Made by a program: the position numbers and the translations under genes
Assembly: GCA_003116995.1 (NCBI GenBank)
Contig: BDSL01000014.1
Coordinates: forward strand, 868,001 to 932,000
DNA: 64,000 nucleotides
From: Yamagishiella unicocca
Lineage: Eukaryota > Chlorophyta > Chlorophyceae > Chlamydomonadales > Volvocaceae
Direction: 5' to 3'
Notes under the pieces: model-generated
Told to the model about the DNA's origin: nothing
Seen by the model: the letters and a program-made list of their open reading frames with translations, nothing else
The model's database searches: none
In this document: positions 61,701 to 64,000 of the stretch, one piece after another
Layout: every line of letters begins with the position of its first letter
How positions within the stretch are numbered: the first letter of the stretch is position 1

Positions 61701-64000
61701 CTGGGAGATCCAGCCGCGCTTCTGCAGGTTGCAGGCGTCTGGGGAAAGGGAGGGGCTACGAGATGCCGCTTGTGGAGTCAGGGGGGGGTGAGAGGCTTGG
61801 CTCGGTGCGGGGCCCCGCACCTGCACTTCCCCCTGACCGCCCCCTCGCGCGGGGGGCCAACCAACCAGCCCCACTGAACCCTGGCACCCCGCAGGTTCAC
61901 GTGTTTGTACGGCGGCCCGAGCTGCCACGTATCAACCCCATCCGACACATGGAGTTCGCGGGGTGAGCCGGGAGGGGGGGGGATCCGTAGGGGGCCGGGG
62001 AGGAGGGGGAAAACCCAGGGGGGGAGGGGGGGGGAAGGAGAGGAGAGCAGGGCACACACTGCTTAGGGGCCCTGGTAGGGAGGGGCCCGCCCGCGGGTGT
62101 AGCTGTGGGTTGCAGCACGTATCGTCCCCCTGGCTGTTGCGATGTTGGGCTATTTTGGGGGGCGTGGGCAGTCGCTCTCTCCGCGCCGTACCCCTTCAGG
62201 ACAACTGGATGAAACCCCCGCCCATCCCCTCCCCCCCAACCCTCTCCCTGCTGCCCCACCACCACCCCCCCACAGCTTCCTGCGCCACTTCGCTGACTTG
62301 GATGACGCCACCAAGTACGCGGGGATCAACTTCTTCCTGCAGGTGGGTCGGCGCCGGGCGGGGGGCTCCAGGGGGGTTGGCGTGAAAACCAGGGGGCTCC
62401 AAGTGGGGGGGCGGAGGAGGAGGGGGCGTCAGGGTGCCGGTGAGAACCGGCAGACAAGACCTAGTCCCGACCCCCACGTGCCCTACCCGCCCCCCACCTT
62501 ACCCGCACCCCCGCCCCTCCGCAGTACAACCAACCGCCCACCAACGACACCTTCAACCGCGCCACTCGCTTCCCCAACTTCCACCTGCACACGGGCGCGC
62601 CGTGGAAGAGCCTGGAGGTGGTGGGCGACCAGGTGCGCGGGCGGTTGGTGGTTGCCGGTTGAGTTTTACCTACCCCTAAAACCCTATCTCCTCCACATAT
62701 CCCACCGCCGGTTCCCCGGCTCACCACCACCACCACCACCACCACCACCATGACCCCCGCGCCGATAGCCGTCGATAGCCCCCCACCCCACCCCACCCCA
62801 CCCCACCCCTCGTTTTTCCTCGCATCCACGGGTCTTCCTCAAAACCCCTCGTTCGTCGTTCCCCCTCGCGGCTCTCGCCCGCAGGTCCGCATCACCACAC
62901 CCCAGGGCTCCGACCTGTTCGACTTCCTCATCGTGTCCACCGGCCTGCTCACCGACACCCGCCTGCGCCCCGAGCTGCGGGGGGTGGCGGAGCACATCGC
63001 GCTGTGGGCCGACCGCTACCGCCCCGCCGACCCGGCGCAGCGCAACCCGCTCATCGACGTGCACCCCTACCTGGGGCCCGCGTTCGAGTACCAGCCCAAG
63101 GTACTGTACGCGCTGCGACACGGGCTGGGCGGGGCTGGGCGGGGGATGTAGGGGGGTTCAAGCGGCGGTGGCGGTGGCGGCGGCTCCTGGATGGGCTATG
63201 GCTGTGTGCCGTGTATGACTACCAGCACGAGGGCGGACCTCCAACCTCCGCCCGTGTTGTGCTCGCTGCGCCGCACCTCACCCCGTGTGTATTTAACCCC
63301 TCGGGCCCCCCAGGTCCCGGGCACCGCGAAGTACCTGTCGGGCATCTTCGCCTACAACTACTCGGCGCTCGTCAGCTTGGGTCTCAGCGCCTCAGGTAGA
63401 GTCGTCGTTAAAACAAACACTGTGGTTCTGTGCCTGAACTGGCCGGCACTGAACGACAGAATCGAGAATGCTTTTATATCGTAACACGGACCGCGCACCT
63501 TGCGCCCGATTGCATAGAGCAAAAGGAGCATTCGGGTTTCCGCGGGGTTTGGGAGTGGGGGGGGGGGCCACAACGTGGAGCCTGCTGCGGATCCCACCAG
63601 CACCAGCACCCCCCCTGCGGGCTGCCTGGTCGCTCCAGCTCACCCCCACCCTGTACCTCCCGCTACGTCCCACCGCCTGCAGCGCTGTCCGGAATGAAGT
63701 TCGCCATCCACAAGCTAATCACGGGTGGGTGGTGGTGGGGGGGGAGGCGGTGGCTGCAGGGTGCTGGGGTCGCTATGTCGTTCCTTCGGAGGGGCACGTC
63801 AGGAACTTGCCTGGAGCCCCTTGGTGGTGGCAACAGCGGTGGCGGATGATGCTACAATTGTAACCAGGCCAGGAGAGAGAGCCGTCGGCCGCATCGCCGC
63901 CTTGGCGGCTGCTGCCCGCCAGTCCACTGCGCGCGACCCACCGACCCACCGCCCTGCGCAAACCCCGCCTCCCCCCCTTACACACACACCCCTGCCAGGC
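58783..64000 (+). CDS. FAD/NAD(P)-dependent monooxygenase-like oxidoreductase, 3' end outside the window
   Basis: Exons: 58783-58977, 59060-59147, 59219-59253, 59651-59717, 60375-60463, 60973-61044, 61456-61659, 61895-61962, 62276-62342, 62525-62632, 62885-63100, 63314-63395, 63683-63724. A further acceptor lies at 63998. Junctions are GT-AG and phases agree through 444 aa. Residues 39-56 (YDVVIVGGGQCGLTAAFGL) are an FAD-binding Rossmann motif. VVLATG is at 183-188. A second Rossmann motif VAVLGGGASAFDNA (about 227-240) is suited to NAD(P)H. FLIVSTGLLTD is the late flavoprotein ATG-like motif. The order (FAD, then NADPH, then closing motif) fits class B flavin monooxygenases and related bacterial oxidoreductases. 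Segments such as PWMTYARMVTLRTNKALTGP and GEWMDYLVWYRRVLGIPVRN look like a bacterial group rather than eukaryotic FMOs. The substrate is unknown. The start ATG is the first in frame with good context. Confidence 0.85.
60005..60124. repeat. 24-bp minisatellite, 5 copies
   Basis: Five perfect units of GTGTTGGCGGCGATCGGGGG plus CAAC, in the oxidoreductase intron 59718-60374. It is open in several frames and yields false ORFs. Confidence 0.95.
60595..60662. repeat. GGTGAT/GGT simple repeat
   Basis: GGTGGTGATGGTGGTGG-type trinucleotide run in the oxidoreductase intron 60464-60972. Confidence 0.85.
61207..61376. repeat. 34-bp minisatellite, 5 copies
   Basis: Five units beginning TATGTCGTGTTTTTCTTGCC and containing TCCACGGGTC, alternating CTCC and CCCC at the unit end, in the oxidoreductase intron 61045-61455. 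Each unit combines pieces that also occur singly elsewhere in the window (the ATGTCGTGTAACCGG motif and the TCCACGGGTC end of family A). Confidence 0.95.

Overview
The window is nuclear DNA of a green alga, most likely a volvocine member of the Chlamydomonadales. The evidence is very GC-rich genes split by many short introns with C-rich acceptor tracts, exons swollen with poly-Ala/poly-Gly codon runs, a TGTAA polyadenylation pentamer behind several genes, and short interstitial copies of a TTTAGGG-type telomere heptamer. There are no bacterial-style operons. Long stretches that look open in six-frame translation are mostly shadows of GC-rich exons or of tandem repeats. All gene models here were built by hand from splice sites, reading phase and protein family resemblance.

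Layout. 269-13309 (-): a 20-exon RST1/focadhesin homologue of about 2258 aa. 14084-19598 (-): an EPHX3/EPHX4-type epoxide hydrolase with an N-terminal membrane anchor (first coding exon not found). 20558-21175 (+): a 73-aa ROMO1/Mgr2-type mitochondrial inner-membrane protein. 21676-22519 (+): a 163-aa protein with signal peptide, one WW domain and one membrane span. 23693-36069 (+): a 16-exon DENN-domain protein of about 1783 aa, with a low-complexity insertion of over 1100 residues between uDENN and cDENN. 36070-42095: a gene-poor stretch with one possible but unassigned plus-strand gene. 42096-55053 (-): a 20-exon, about 1335-aa membrane protein that joins an extracytoplasmic CHASE domain to a class I cyclic-nucleotide phosphodiesterase. 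55054-58782: a compositionally different stretch with no recognised gene and a tRNA-like element. 58783-64000 (+, runs off the end): an FAD/NAD(P)-dependent monooxygenase-like enzyme that resembles bacterial proteins.

The neighbours form no pathway. As a set they cover RNA turnover (RST1), lipid or xenobiotic epoxide hydrolysis, mitochondrial import or redox, Rab GTPase activation (DENN) and cyclic-nucleotide signalling (CHASE-PDE). The most interesting single object is the CHASE-PDE: a ligand-sensing domain normally found on histidine kinases and nucleotide cyclases here sits on the enzyme that destroys the second messenger.

The introns hold a large repeat population: three dispersed families (called A, B and C here), a 703-bp element with 28-bp perfect terminal inverted repeats inside a CHASE-PDE intron, and at least ten minisatellites or microsatellites, including a GGGGTT/GGGGCT hexamer array of about 235 bp.
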